A stretch of DNA of 64,000 bases from Aquamicrobium sp. (lineage in GTDB: Bacteria > Pseudomonadota > Alphaproteobacteria > Rhizobiales > Rhizobiaceae): contig NZ_JAMLIE010000007.1 of NCBI RefSeq assembly GCF_023954335.1, forward strand, positions 53,559 through 117,558, written 5' to 3'. The notes beneath the pieces are model-generated. The model was not told the origin of the DNA, did no database searches, and worked only from the letters and a program-made list of their open reading frames with translations. A program made the translations under genes and the position numbers. Shown in pieces: positions 53,414 to 62,002 of this stretch (the first letter of the stretch is position 1; each line of letters starts with the position of its first letter).

Positions 53414-54112
53414 TCAACGCGCGAGCGCGGCAAGGAGCTCCTCGGTCATCTGCGTCGTCAGCTCGTCGAAATGCGAGATGATTCGCGACGGCGAGAACGT
53501 GCGCACATGCTGGTCGGTATAGCCGAAATCGACGGCGATGACCGGGATGCCCGCGGCCTTGGCCGTGTCGATGTCGGTGCGCGAATCCCCGACCATGATG
53601 GCGCGGGCGGGGTCGCCGCCCGCCATGCGGATGGTCTCGAGAAGATGGCGCGGGTCGGGCTTGCGGAAGGAGAACGTGTCGGCGCCGCAGATGGCGGCGA
53701 ACCGTTCGGTCAGGTCGAGCGAGGCGATCAGCCGCGTCGACAGCGCCTCGTACTTGTTGGTGCAGACCGCCTGCAGGTAGCCCGCCTCCCCCAGCCGGTC
53801 GAGCGCGGCGATCACGCCGGGAAAGGGCTGCGAGCGGCCGGGCATGTTGCCGCCGTAGTGGTCGAGGAACACGGCCTGGAGCTCGTCGAGCCGCGGCGTG
53901 GTCAGTTCGTGCCGCTGCGAGGCGAAGGCGCGCTCGATCATGACGCGCCCGCCCATGCCGACGAAGCGGCGCAGCTCCTGCGGCGCGGCCCGCTGTAGGC
54001 CGGCGCATTCGAGGCAGTGGTTCAGGCTGTCGAGGAGGTCGGGGGCGGTGTCGACGAGCGTGCCGTCGAGATCGAAGACGACAATGGGGCGGATCGGGGC
54101 GGGGCGGGTCAT
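53414..54112 (-). CDS. gph: HAD-family phosphatase, probably phosphoglycolate phosphatase
   Basis: This 232-residue HAD hydrolase has motif I VVFDLDGTLVDTAPDLLDSL (nucleophile Asp), a Thr-containing motif II (VCTNKYEALS), and motifs III/IV (FRKPDPRHLL, MVGDSRTDIDTAKAAG). The small alpha-helical cap fits the Gph subgroup, which removes 2-phosphoglycolate made during DNA repair. The exact substrate is not proven. I chose ATG 54112 (MTRPAPIRP), since the upstream frame is basic and unlike the family. It lies divergent from rpiA, with 164 bases between them. Confidence 0.9.
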   Translation of the reverse strand: MTRPAPIRPIVVFDLDGTLVDTAPDLLDSLNHCLECAGLQRAAPQELRRFVGMGGRVMIERAFASQRHELTTPRLDELQAVFLDHYGGNMPGRSQPFPGVIAALDRLGEAGYLQAVCTNKYEALSTRLIASLDLTERFAAICGADTFSFRKPDPRHLLETIRMAGGDPARAIMVGDSRTDIDTAKAAGIPVIAVDFGYTDQHVRTFSPSRIISHFDELTTQMTEELLAALAR

Positions 54113-54276
54113 GGCAGGTCCGGTGATGCGTTCGGGTCGAGTTGCGATACCCCCGCGAGAGCGAGCCGGCAAGCCCGGCCTTGCCGGCGCGCGTCCCGGC
54201 AGACGGGGTCTTTGCCCGGCGCGGCAAAGCTGATAGGAGGCGATTGACTTTCCGGGACGGAGCCCACGGACGCCCT

Positions 54277-54978
54277 ATGGACGCCAGACAGTTGAAGATC
54301 GAGGCCGCGCGCGTCGCCCTCTCGCATGTCGAGGACGGGATGCGGCTCGGAATCGGCACCGGCTCGACCGCCGAGGAATTCGTGCGGCTGCTCGCGGCCC
54401 GCATCGGCGAGGAAGGCCTCGCCGTCACCGGCGTTCCGACCTCGGAGCGCACGGCGGAGCTGTGCCGCGCGCTCGGCGTGCCGCTCGCCACGCTGGACGA
54501 GATGCCGGAGCTCGACCTGACCATCGACGGCGCCGACGAGATCGACGCGCAGCTTTCGCTGATCAAGGGCGGCGGCGGCGCGCTGCTGCGCGAGAAGATC
54601 GTCGCGGCGGCATCCGCGCGCATGCTGGTGATCGCCGATTCCTCGAAGGTGGTGGAGACGCTGGGTCGCTTCCCGCTGCCGATAGAGGTCAACCCGTTCG
54701 GCCTGAAGGCGACCGAAATCGCCATCGCCTCGGCCGCGGCGCGCCTCGGCCTTCAGGGGCCGCTCGCCCTGCGGATGGCGGGCGACGCGCCCTTCGTCAC
54801 CGACGGCGGACACCTTATCATCGACGCATCTTTTGGCCGCATTCCGGATACACAAGCCCTCAGTGACGCGCTCCACGCCATTCCGGGCGTGGTCGAGCAC
54901 GGTCTGTTTCTCGGCCTGGCATTCGCCGCGATCATCGCGGATGCCGGTGGTGTCAGAACGCTGCGCCTCGCAAGGTAA
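54277..54978 (+). CDS. rpiA: Ribose-5-phosphate isomerase A
   Basis: This 233-residue enzyme interconverts ribose 5-phosphate and ribulose 5-phosphate in the pentose phosphate pathway. Signatures are LGIGTGSTAEEFVRLL (phosphate loop), ELDLTIDGADEIDAQL and the catalytic Glu/Lys region LIKGGGGALLREKIVA. ATG 54277 (MDARQLKIEAA) is the family start. It is followed 21 bases later by the DUF2059 gene, probably in one transcript that ends at the terminator near 55610. Confidence 0.96.
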   Translation: MDARQLKIEAARVALSHVEDGMRLGIGTGSTAEEFVRLLAARIGEEGLAVTGVPTSERTAELCRALGVPLATLDEMPELDLTIDGADEIDAQLSLIKGGGGALLREKIVAAASARMLVIADSSKVVETLGRFPLPIEVNPFGLKATEIAIASAAARLGLQGPLALRMAGDAPFVTDGGHLIIDASFGRIPDTQALSDALHAIPGVVEHGLFLGLAFAAIIADAGGVRTLRLAR

Positions 54979-54999
54979 CTCAAGGAGTTTCGACGCATT

Positions 55000-55569
55000 A
55001 TGAACCTCGCCATCCGTTCCCGCCGTCTTGCCGCCGCCTTCGGAACGCTCGCCCTCGTCGCGGGCGCCAGCCTTCCCGCCGCCGCGCAGGAGATTTCCGA
55101 CTCTCACCTGTCGGCCGCGCGCGCGGTGCTGGCGTCGCTGCATGCGACGGACGAGTTCGACTTCATCCTGCCCGGCGCGGCGCAGTCGCTGAAGAGCGAG
55201 CTGATCCAGAAGAATCCGGACCTTCAGGCGCTCATCATCGAGATCGTCGACCAGACGGCGTTCGCGCTCGCGGCGCGCCGCGGCGACCTCGAGCGCGAGG
55301 CGGCGACGATCTACGCCCGCGCCTTCACCGAGGCGCAGCTCAACGAGATCTCCACCTTCTACTCGTCCGAGACCGGCAAGAAGCTGTTGACCGACAGCCC
55401 TCTCGTCACGCGCGACGTCGTGCGTGCCGCCGAGATCTGGCAGAACGGCATCGCCCGCGATCTCGCCCAGCAGGTGGGCGAGGAGCTTGCCCGGCGCGCC
55501 GAGCAGGCCCAGCCGCAGCAGCAGCCGCAGGGCGGCAATGCCGAAGGCGGCGAAGCGCCGCAGCAATAA
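55000..55569 (+). CDS. Exported DUF2059 family protein
   Basis: This 189-residue protein has a Sec signal (cleavage near SLPAAAQE, residue 27). A helical DUF2059 domain follows (ARAFTEAQLNEISTFYSSET, then SPLVTRDVVRAAEIW). The tail is low-complexity Gln/Pro/Gly (about 170-189). It is probably periplasmic; its function is unknown. A GGAG site precedes ATG 55000. It is linked to rpiA by a 21-base gap, an association common in rhizobia. Confidence 0.85.
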   Translation: MNLAIRSRRLAAAFGTLALVAGASLPAAAQEISDSHLSAARAVLASLHATDEFDFILPGAAQSLKSELIQKNPDLQALIIEIVDQTAFALAARRGDLEREAATIYARAFTEAQLNEISTFYSSETGKKLLTDSPLVTRDVVRAAEIWQNGIARDLAQQVGEELARRAEQAQPQQQPQGGNAEGGEAPQQ

Positions 55570-55596
55570 CCCACGCGCCTTGCGCGGACGCATCCG

Positions 55597-55624
55597 GTCC
55601 GGCCTCGCGCCGGGCTTTTCTTTT
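55597..55624 (+). terminator. Intrinsic terminator after the rpiA-DUF2059 unit
   Basis: GTCCGGC-CTCGC-GCCGGGC (55597-55615, one G-T pair) is followed by TTTTCTTTT. It fits a rho-independent terminator for the rpiA transcript, 27 bases after the DUF2059 stop. Confidence 0.75.
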
Positions 55625-55675
55625 GGCAGGCAAATGCCTAGGTGAAGGTCCTGCCGAAGAACACCGGAGCCCGCC

Positions 55676-57064
55676 ATGTCTGAATTCGACTATGACCTTT
55701 TCGTCATCGGCGGCGGCTCGGGCGGGGTGCGCGCGGGGCGGCTGGCGGCTGCCATGGGCAAGCGCGTCGCCATCGCCGAGGAATACCGATTCGGCGGTAC
55801 CTGCGTCATCCGCGGCTGCGTGCCGAAGAAGCTGTTCGTCTACGCCTCGCAGTTCCCCGAGCATTTCGAGGATGCCGCCGGCTATGGCTGGACCGTCGGC
55901 GAGACGCGCTTCGACTGGCCGACGCTCATCGCCAACAAGGATCGCGAGATCGCCCGCCTCGAAGGACTCTACCGGCGCGGGCTGGAGAATGCCGGCGCGC
56001 ATATCCTCGAAAGCCGCGCCGTGCTGGAGGGGCCGCACTCGGTGCGCATCGTCGCCGAGGGGCGCACCGTCACCGCGCGCCACATCCTGATCGCCACCGG
56101 CGGGCGGCCGAGCCCCCACCCTGCCCTGCCCGGCGCCGAGCACACCATCGCCTCCAACGAGGCGTTCCACCTCGAGGCGCTGCCGCGCGCCATCGCCATC
56201 GCCGGCGGCGGCTACATCGCGGTCGAGTTCGCCAACATTTTCCACGGCCTCGGCGTCGAGACGACGCTGGTCTATCGCGGCAAGGAGATCCTCGGCCGCT
56301 TCGACATGGACATGCGGCGGGGCCTGCACGCGGCGATGGAGGCCAAGGGCATCCGCATCCTTACCCAGGCGATCGCCCATGGCGTCGAGAAGCGGCCGGA
56401 CGGCAGGCTCGACATCGCGCTCAGCAACGACGAGCGGCTGACCGTCGACCAGTTCATGCTGGCGATCGGCCGTACGCCCAACACCGAGGGGCTGGGGCTG
56501 GATACCGCCGGCGTCGAGACCGGGCCGGGCGGCGAGATCGTCGTCGACGATTATTCGCGCACCAGCGTCCGGCACATCTACGCCGTCGGCGACGTCACCA
56601 ACCGGGTGCAGCTGACGCCGGTGGCGATCCACGAAGCCATGTGCTTCATCGACACCGTCTACCGCGACAGGCCGGCGAAGCCGGATTTCGACGCCATCGC
56701 GACGGCCGTGTTCTCGCAGCCGGAGATCGGCACGGTCGGCCTCTCCGAGGACGAGGCGGGCAAGCGCTTCGATGAGGTGGAAATCTACCGCGCCGAGTTC
56801 CGGCCGATGCGCCACACGCTGTCCGGCCGGCAGGAGCGCACCATCATGAAGCTGGTGGTCGACGCCGCCACGCGCCGCGTCGTCGGCGCGCATGTCCTCG
56901 GCCCCGATGCCGGCGAGATGGCGCAGCTCATCGGCATCGCCGTCAAGGCGAAGCTGACCAAGGACGATTTCGACGCGACCATGGCGGTGCACCCCAGCGC
57001 GGCCGAGGAGCTGGTGACGATGTACGCGCCGAGCTATCTGGTCAGGAACGGCGAGCGGGTCTGA
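55676..57064 (+). CDS. gor: Glutathione-disulfide reductase
   Basis: This 462-residue FAD enzyme reduces oxidised glutathione with NADPH. It has the FAD motif FVIGGGSGGVRAGRLAA, the redox pair C43/C48 in GGTCVIRGCVPKKLFV and the NADPH motif IAGGGYIAVEFANIFHGLG. The C-terminal His-Glu is in VHPSAAEELVT. Arg residues after the second motif (YRGKEILGRFD) fit NADPH preference. The start is ATG 55676 (MSEFDYDLFV). It is followed by icd with a 149-base gap and probably its own promoter. Confidence 0.95.
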   Translation: MSEFDYDLFVIGGGSGGVRAGRLAAAMGKRVAIAEEYRFGGTCVIRGCVPKKLFVYASQFPEHFEDAAGYGWTVGETRFDWPTLIANKDREIARLEGLYRRGLENAGAHILESRAVLEGPHSVRIVAEGRTVTARHILIATGGRPSPHPALPGAEHTIASNEAFHLEALPRAIAIAGGGYIAVEFANIFHGLGVETTLVYRGKEILGRFDMDMRRGLHAAMEAKGIRILTQAIAHGVEKRPDGRLDIALSNDERLTVDQFMLAIGRTPNTEGLGLDTAGVETGPGGEIVVDDYSRTSVRHIYAVGDVTNRVQLTPVAIHEAMCFIDTVYRDRPAKPDFDAIATAVFSQPEIGTVGLSEDEAGKRFDEVEIYRAEFRPMRHTLSGRQERTIMKLVVDAATRRVVGAHVLGPDAGEMAQLIGIAVKAKLTKDDFDATMAVHPSAAEELVTMYAPSYLVRNGERV

Positions 57065-57070
57065 CGGCGC

Positions 57071-57090
57071 GGCCGTTCCGGCCGGCTTTT
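57071..57090 (+). terminator. Weak terminator-like hairpin after gor
   Basis: GGCCG-TTC-CGGCC (57071-57083) is followed by GGCTTTT, 7 bases after the gor stop. The stem is short and the T-run is only four, so termination may be partial. Confidence 0.4.
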
Positions 57091-57213
57091 ACCTCTCGTC
57101 GCGGCAGACGCCAGATCGGCTTTGCCTTGGCGGCTGCCGGTGCTATGAGGGGCCACATTTTCAAACCGAACCAGCGGGTGTCTCCCGCATTTCCAAACAT
57201 CGAGGGGTCTCTC

Positions 57214-58425
57214 ATGGCGAAGATCAAGGTGGCAAATCCGGTCGTCGAGCTCGACGGCGACGAGATGACGCGCATCATCTGGCAGTTCATCAAGGACAAG
57301 CTGATCCACCCTTATCTCGACATCGACCTCCACTATTACGACCTCGGCATCGAGTACCGCGACCAGACCGATGACCAGGTGACTGTCGACGCGGCCAACG
57401 CCATCAAGAAGTACGGCGTCGGCGTCAAATGCGCCACGATCACGCCGGACGAGGCGCGCGTCGAGGAATTCGGCCTGAAGAAGATGTGGAAGTCGCCCAA
57501 CGGCACCATCCGCAACATCCTCGGCGGCGTCATCTTCCGCGAGCCGATCATCATGAAGAACGTGCCGCGCCTCGTGCCGGGCTGGACCCAGCCCATCGTC
57601 GTCGGCCGTCACGCCTTCGGCGACCAGTACCGAGCCACCGATTTCCGCTTCCCCGGCAAGGGCAAGCTGACCATCAAGTTCGTCGGCGAGGACGGCAAGA
57701 CCATCGAGCACGAGGTGTTCGACGCGCCGGGCTCGGGCGTCGCCATGGCGATGTACAACCTCGACGATTCGATCCGCGATTTCGCCCGCGCCTCGCTGAA
57801 CTACGGCCTGCTGCGCGGCTACCCGGTCTATCTGTCGACCAAGAACACCATCCTCAAGGCCTATGACGGCCGCTTCAAGGACATCTTCCAGGAGGTCTAC
57901 GAGGCCGAGTTCGTCGCCGCCTTCAAGGAAAAGAAGATCTGGTACGAGCACCGCCTGATCGACGACATGGTCGCCTCGAGCCTGAAGTGGTCGGGCGGCT
58001 ATGTCTGGGCGTGCAAGAACTATGACGGCGACGTGCAGTCCGACACGGTCGCGCAGGGTTACGGCTCGCTCGGCCTGATGACCTCGGTGCTGATGACGCC
58101 GGACGGCAGGACCGTCGAGGCCGAGGCCGCCCACGGCACCGTCACCCGCCACTACCGCCAGCACCAGAAGGGCGAGGAGACCTCGACGAACTCGATCGCC
58201 TCGATCTTCGCCTGGACGCGCGGCCTCGCCCACCGCGCCAAGCTCGACGACAACGAGGCGCTGAAGCGCTTCGCCGAGACGCTCGAGCGCGTCTGCGTCC
58301 AGACGGTGGAATCGGGCTACATGACCAAGGATCTGGCGCTGCTGATCGGTGCCGACCAGCCCTGGCTCTCCACCACCGGTTTCCTCGACAAGATCGACGA
58401 GAACCTCCAGAAGGCGATGGCCTGA
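57214..58425 (+). CDS. icd: Isocitrate dehydrogenase (NADP+), eukaryote-like type
   Basis: This 403-residue TCA-cycle enzyme converts isocitrate to 2-oxoglutarate, making NADPH. It begins KVANPVVELDGDEMTRIIW, the type found in alphaproteobacteria and mitochondria and not the E. coli type. Other motifs are KSPNGTIRNILGGVIFREP (substrate Ser/Asn/Arg), the metal site YDGDVQSDTVAQGYGSLG, and EAAHGTVTRHYR for NADP. I chose ATG 57214 because the upstream frame has no similarity. A UUCG-loop terminator follows. Confidence 0.97.
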   Translation: MAKIKVANPVVELDGDEMTRIIWQFIKDKLIHPYLDIDLHYYDLGIEYRDQTDDQVTVDAANAIKKYGVGVKCATITPDEARVEEFGLKKMWKSPNGTIRNILGGVIFREPIIMKNVPRLVPGWTQPIVVGRHAFGDQYRATDFRFPGKGKLTIKFVGEDGKTIEHEVFDAPGSGVAMAMYNLDDSIRDFARASLNYGLLRGYPVYLSTKNTILKAYDGRFKDIFQEVYEAEFVAAFKEKKIWYEHRLIDDMVASSLKWSGGYVWACKNYDGDVQSDTVAQGYGSLGLMTSVLMTPDGRTVEAEAAHGTVTRHYRQHQKGEETSTNSIASIFAWTRGLAHRAKLDDNEALKRFAETLERVCVQTVESGYMTKDLALLIGADQPWLSTTGFLDKIDENLQKAMA

Positions 58426-58452
58426 TCCACGCCTCTCGCATCCCGGACGACG

Positions 58453-58476
58453 AAAGGCGGCTTCGGCCGCCTTTTT
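58453..58476 (+). terminator. Intrinsic terminator after icd
   Basis: AAAGGCGGC-TTCG-GCCGCCTTTTT (58453-58476) has a stable stem with a UUCG tetraloop and a five-T run, 27 bases after the icd stop. Confidence 0.92.
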
Positions 58477-58565
58477 GTTTTGCCGCCGGACGGCAGCCGA
58501 ACTTTTGGCGTGCAGGCGCGTTCTCCAGAAGGTTTCACACCGGATAACAATCGATGGAGACTTCC

Positions 58566-58934
58566 ATGCTTCACAGAAAGCTTCTGCTCGCAGCGGCGCT
58601 AGGCGGCCTGATGACCGGCGGCGCGGCCATGGCGCAAACCGCCCTGGTCAAGGTCAATAGCAACGTGCATGTGGCGGCATTCGGCGCCATAGCCGATCAG
58701 GTGGACGCCTGGGACGTCTACGACGCGTCGGGCACCGAGATCGGCGAGGTCGACGAGGTCGTCGGCTCCGACGCCGGAACGCCGACCGCGCTGGTGATCG
58801 ACTTCGACGGCAAGGCCGGCTACGCCGACCGCGACGTCGTCATCCCCATCGACCAGTTCACGCGGGAGAACAACCGCCTGACGCTGAACGCGTCGCCGGA
58901 CGCCGTCGGCGCCATGGAGACGTGGAACGACTGA
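58566..58934 (+). CDS. Secreted PRC-barrel domain protein
   Basis: This 122-residue protein has a Sec signal (MLHRKLLLAAALGGLMTGG, cleavage near AMAQ). A PRC-barrel-like domain follows (about 45-110): WDVYDASGTEIGEVDEVVGS, then GKAGYADRDVVIPIDQFTRE. I chose ATG 58566, with GGAG 6 bases before; ATG 58554 lies inside that site. Periplasmic PRC-barrel proteins are common in rhizobia, and their function is not established. It lies between two terminators, so it is monocistronic. Confidence 0.8.
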   Translation: MLHRKLLLAAALGGLMTGGAAMAQTALVKVNSNVHVAAFGAIADQVDAWDVYDASGTEIGEVDEVVGSDAGTPTALVIDFDGKAGYADRDVVIPIDQFTRENNRLTLNASPDAVGAMETWND

Positions 58935-58966
58935 CCCGCGTTCGGCAGCCGGCGTTCACGCATATC

Positions 58967-58992
58967 GAAAGGGCCGCGTTCGCGGCCCTTTT
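58967..58992. terminator. Bidirectional terminator between the PRC-barrel gene and ccdA
   Basis: GGGCCGCG-TT-CGCGGCCC (58971-58988) is flanked by AAA on the left and TTTT on the right, so it can act on both convergent transcripts. It abuts the ccdA stop at 58993. Confidence 0.85.
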
Positions 58993-59778
58993 CTATCCGA
59001 GCGCGGCGAGGCCCGGGAAGGTTTCCAGCAGCCAGTAGGCCGCGGCCTGCACCCCGCCGGTGAGAAAGAGGATGCCGGCGAGGACGAGAAGACCGCCCAT
59101 CACCTTCTCGACCCGCCCGAGATGCACCCGGAAACGGCCGAGGAAGCGCATGAACGCGCCGGAGAACAGCGCCGCGAGAATGAAGGGCAAGCCGAGGCCG
59201 AGCGAATAGGCGCCGAGCAGCATCGCCCCCTCGCCCACCGTGTCGCGCCCGCCGGCCAGAGTCAGGATAGGCCCGAGCACCGGGCCGATGCACGGCGTCC
59301 AGCCGAAGGCGAAGGCAAGGCCCATCAGATAGGCGCCGAGCGCGTTGGCCGGCTTGCCGCCTCCCTGGAACCGCGCCTCGCGCGACAAGAGCGGAATGCG
59401 GATGACGCCGAGGAAGTTCAGCCCCATCAGGGTGATGAGGACGCCGGCGACCATGGCGAGCTCCTGCTGCCACTGCCGCATCAGCCCGCCGATGGACGAC
59501 GCCCCCGCCCCGAGCGCGACGAACACCGTCGAGAACCCCAGCACGAAGGCGAAGGCCGCGCCGACGAGGGCGAGCCGGGCCGGCGCGGTATGCGTGGGCG
59601 CGGCGCGCAGGGCCGCAGCCCCGCCGCCCGCGGGCACAGCGGCCGCGCCGCGGAAATCGTCGATGGAGACGCCGGCCATATAGCACAGATAGGGCGGCAC
59701 CAGCGGCAGCACGCAGGGCGACAGGAACGACAGCGCCCCCGCGCCGATGGCGCTCATAAATCCGACGTCGATGGCCAT
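58993..59778 (-). CDS. ccdA: Cytochrome c biogenesis protein CcdA
   Basis: This 261-residue inner-membrane protein has six membrane helices. It carries electrons from cytoplasmic thioredoxin to the periplasm for haem attachment and disulfide reduction. The redox Cys C22 is in LSFLSPCVLPLVPPYL, and its partner is in AFGWTPCIGPVLGPILTL. A hydrophilic Gly/Ala/Pro-rich loop (about 44-65) joins helices 1 and 2. I chose ATG 59778 (MAIDVGFMS); the open frame extends 122 codons further without similarity. Confidence 0.93.
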   Translation of the reverse strand: MAIDVGFMSAIGAGALSFLSPCVLPLVPPYLCYMAGVSIDDFRGAAAVPAGGGAAALRAAPTHTAPARLALVGAAFAFVLGFSTVFVALGAGASSIGGLMRQWQQELAMVAGVLITLMGLNFLGVIRIPLLSREARFQGGGKPANALGAYLMGLAFAFGWTPCIGPVLGPILTLAGGRDTVGEGAMLLGAYSLGLGLPFILAALFSGAFMRFLGRFRVHLGRVEKVMGGLLVLAGILFLTGGVQAAAYWLLETFPGLAALG

Positions 59779-60124
59779 GCGCCGAAACTCCAGTTCCCTA
59801 CAGTTCGCGCCTGATATAGCGACTCCCCGCTCGGGCCACCAATCACCAAAGCGTGGCATAGGGTCGCTGAGAGGAGGCATTTGCCTCACACTTCGACGAT
59901 GATGCACGCGTTGGGCTTCGAGACCTCTCGAGCCCTTGATAGGTCGAAGATGAAGTAGCAACCGCGGCGTTAAAGGCAGCCTCCGCCTCTTTGCCGAGGC
60001 GTCCGACTGCCGCAGGTGGTATCGGTTGGTCCAGGGCGCATGAAAATCTTCAGCCCCGGAGATTACGTCTTGGACTGCAGCTTTTGATCGGTTAGGCCAT
60101 GACAGCAATAAAGTCGGGGGGCCG
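59779..60124. other. 346-base noncoding region between ccdA and the acyl-transfer operon, with three hairpins
   Basis: No gene is supported here. The region must hold the divergent promoters of ccdA and of the five-gene operon at 60125. It contains GAGGC-ATTT-GCCTC (59874-59887), GGGCT(T)CGAG-ACCT-CTCG-AGCCC (59913-59935) and CGCCTC-N6-GAGGCG (59984-60001). None is followed by a proper T-run on either strand. No strong -35/-10 pair was found by eye. Confidence 0.55.
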
Positions 60125-60769
60125 ATGACCGAATCCACCTTCAATCTCGATGTCTTTTTGCGTGGCGACCGAGACTATGTGCAGGGCACACAGATCGTAT
60201 CGCGCGTGGCCGAACTGCTCGGAGACGGTGAGTGGATACTCGATGCGGCACAGTTTACCCGCCTGTCCACCCGCATGCTCCTTGCCGATGACTCTTCCGC
60301 CGCAACCATGGCGGGGGCGATCGCCCGTGTGCAGTTCGCCGAACCCACCGGAAAGAACCGGTCCTTCGTCCTGACGGAGGGGGCAGACCCGGCGCCTCGC
60401 CGGGCGCGGCCGATGCCGATTGCCGTCACTCGGCAGAATGGTTCGTCTGGCACAGACAAGGCAATTTGGGACTACAGCGGGGTGTCGGGCTTCGAGGACA
60501 TGGCGAACGTCATCGTCCAGGCGATCAAGGCCGAGCACGGCGAGCGATGGCCGGGTTGCCGCGACGTATGGCTGACCGGTTTCCGGCGTCTTGGCCTGCC
60601 GGTCGCTGGCCGGTTTCCCGATGCGGGACGGATCGCCCTCACCCTCTACCGCCAGCTCGGCGAGCATGGTTTGTTCCAGAACATCTGGCAGGTTGCGTTG
60701 CCCGATATCGGCCTGGAGGGCATGGTAACATTCGCATTCCGGGCACCGGAGGCGGGCGATGGGCATTGA
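60125..60769 (+). CDS. Unknown protein, first gene of the KAS III/ACP/MBOAT operon, possibly an internal duplication
   Basis: This 214-residue soluble protein has no signal peptide or membrane segment. I do not recognise its family. Residues 18-50 (YVQGTQIVSRVAELLGDGEW and onward to FTRLSTRMLL) and 120-155 (GFEDMANVIVQAIKAEHGER, then VWLTGFRRLGLPV) show a similar helix-then-strand pattern. This suggests two related halves, each followed by beta strands (ARVQFAEPTG; MVTFAFRAPE). A double hotdog-like fold, such as a thioesterase or dehydratase acting on acyl-ACP, would fit the context, but this is a guess. A G-rich ribosome-binding site precedes ATG 60125. It overlaps the KAS III gene by 11 bases. 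Confidence 0.7.
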   Translation: MTESTFNLDVFLRGDRDYVQGTQIVSRVAELLGDGEWILDAAQFTRLSTRMLLADDSSAATMAGAIARVQFAEPTGKNRSFVLTEGADPAPRRARPMPIAVTRQNGSSGTDKAIWDYSGVSGFEDMANVIVQAIKAEHGERWPGCRDVWLTGFRRLGLPVAGRFPDAGRIALTLYRQLGEHGLFQNIWQVALPDIGLEGMVTFAFRAPEAGDGH

Positions 60770-61742
60770 GGCTTTTGCGCATGCTCTGCCTTCCGTGCGC
60801 CATAGCGCGGCGGACCTGGCCCGGCTGACCGGGGCGGACGAGCGATTCATCGTGGAGAAGATCGGGCTTGAGGGGCGTTACGTGCTCGGCCCCGACGAGA
60901 CCGGCGTCAGTTTATCGGCGGAGGCCTGCCGGGTTCTCTTCGCAAGGTTTCCGGAACTCGCCTCCGAGGTGGACCTGCTGATCGTCGTCACGCAGACGCC
61001 CGACCGCCGACTGCCACAGAACTCCGCGGGGCTGGCGGCCGCGCTCGGGTTGCGGCCGTCGCTGGCCGCCTTCGATATCTCGCTGGGCTGTTCGGGCTAT
61101 GTCTACGCACTGACCGTGGCCGAGGGCTTTCTTGCCGCGACCGGAAAGGACGTCGGGGTCGTGGTGACCTGCGATCCCTATTCGCGGATCATCGCTCCCG
61201 CCGACAAGGATACCAATTGCATCTTCGGGGATGCGGCGACGGTCACGCTCGTGCGATCGGGCAAGGGGCGCGGGCGTGTCCTTGCTACCGATTTCGGCAC
61301 CCGCGGCGAAGATGGCGACGCGATCTGCATACCGGCCGGCGGTGCTGCACGACCGCTCGTCGGTGCCGCCGCCTCCCCCGATATCCCGGCAGATGCGCTG
61401 CGGCTGCACATGCAGGGCCGCGCCGTCTTCAACTTCGTCAACAGCATCGTTCCCGAAAGCATCCATCGCTGCCTGGAGAAGGCAGGCGCGAAGCTCGAGG
61501 ACATAGACCTGTTCGCGCTCCATCAGGGCTCGCGCTACATGCTCGAGTCGATGGCCCGGCGTGTCGGCATTCCTGCCGATCGCCTGTTGATCAATATGGA
61601 CCGATACGGCAACACCGTTTCGTCCAGCATCCCGCTGCTGCTATCGGAAGTCGATGCGGAAGGCGCTCTTTCAGGTCGCACGGTTCTGATGTCCGGCTTC
61701 GGTGTGGGCCTCTCCTGGGCCACCGCAGTCGTTCGGTTTTGA
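60759..61742 (+). CDS. 3-oxoacyl-ACP synthase III-like protein
   Basis: This 327-residue thiolase-fold enzyme has the complete KAS III triad: C111 (FDISLGCSGYVYALTVAEG), H255 (LFALHQGSRYMLES) and N285 (DRYGNTVSSSIP). It is expected to condense an acyl-CoA with malonyl-ACP. It could instead transfer an acyl group, since some FabH-like enzymes act as transferases. It is not the housekeeping fabH by context, which lies with plsX in rhizobia; here it sits with a stand-alone ACP and a membrane acyltransferase. GGAGG is 6 bases before ATG 60759, inside the preceding gene. Its codon use is a little less GC-biased than the core genes. Confidence 0.88.
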   Translation: MGIEAFAHALPSVRHSAADLARLTGADERFIVEKIGLEGRYVLGPDETGVSLSAEACRVLFARFPELASEVDLLIVVTQTPDRRLPQNSAGLAAALGLRPSLAAFDISLGCSGYVYALTVAEGFLAATGKDVGVVVTCDPYSRIIAPADKDTNCIFGDAATVTLVRSGKGRGRVLATDFGTRGEDGDAICIPAGGAARPLVGAAASPDIPADALRLHMQGRAVFNFVNSIVPESIHRCLEKAGAKLEDIDLFALHQGSRYMLESMARRVGIPADRLLINMDRYGNTVSSSIPLLLSEVDAEGALSGRTVLMSGFGVGLSWATAVVRF

Positions 61743-61761
61743 TTGAGGGGAACGGAAGAAT

Positions 61762-62001
61762 ATGACCAGAGAAGAAGCTTTCTCTATGATCCGCAAGGCT
61801 CTCGATGCCACCTCGCCGAAGGCGTCCGAAAAGGTATCCGAAACGACGGACCTGATCGGTGAGGGAATACTGGATTCACTTGACTCGATGAATTTCCTGT
61901 TCGAGCTGGAAACCCTGCACGGCGCCAGGCTGGCCGCTATCGACGAGTCGTTCAACGATTTCCGTGTCACGGTGCTTATCGACATTCTCATGGACGCCTG
62001 A
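61762..62001 (+). CDS. Acyl carrier protein
   Basis: This 79-residue acidic helical protein has the phosphopantetheine site S39 in GILDSLDSMNFLFELE. It differs from the housekeeping AcpP (DSLDTVE) and resembles dedicated carrier proteins such as DltC-like ACPs. It is likely to be loaded by, or to supply, the adjacent KAS III-like enzyme, and to donate its acyl group to the membrane acyltransferase. It lies 19 bases after the KAS III stop and one base before the start of the SGNH gene. A phosphopantetheinyl transferase is not encoded nearby. Confidence 0.9.
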   Translation: MTREEAFSMIRKALDATSPKASEKVSETTDLIGEGILDSLDSMNFLFELETLHGARLAAIDESFNDFRVTVLIDILMDA

Positions 62002-62002
62002 C

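Noticed and set aside
61964..62002. Longer SGNH protein starting at ATG 61964
   Set aside because: It would overlap the ACP coding end by 38 bases and put polar residues before the membrane anchor; GTG 62003 fits better.
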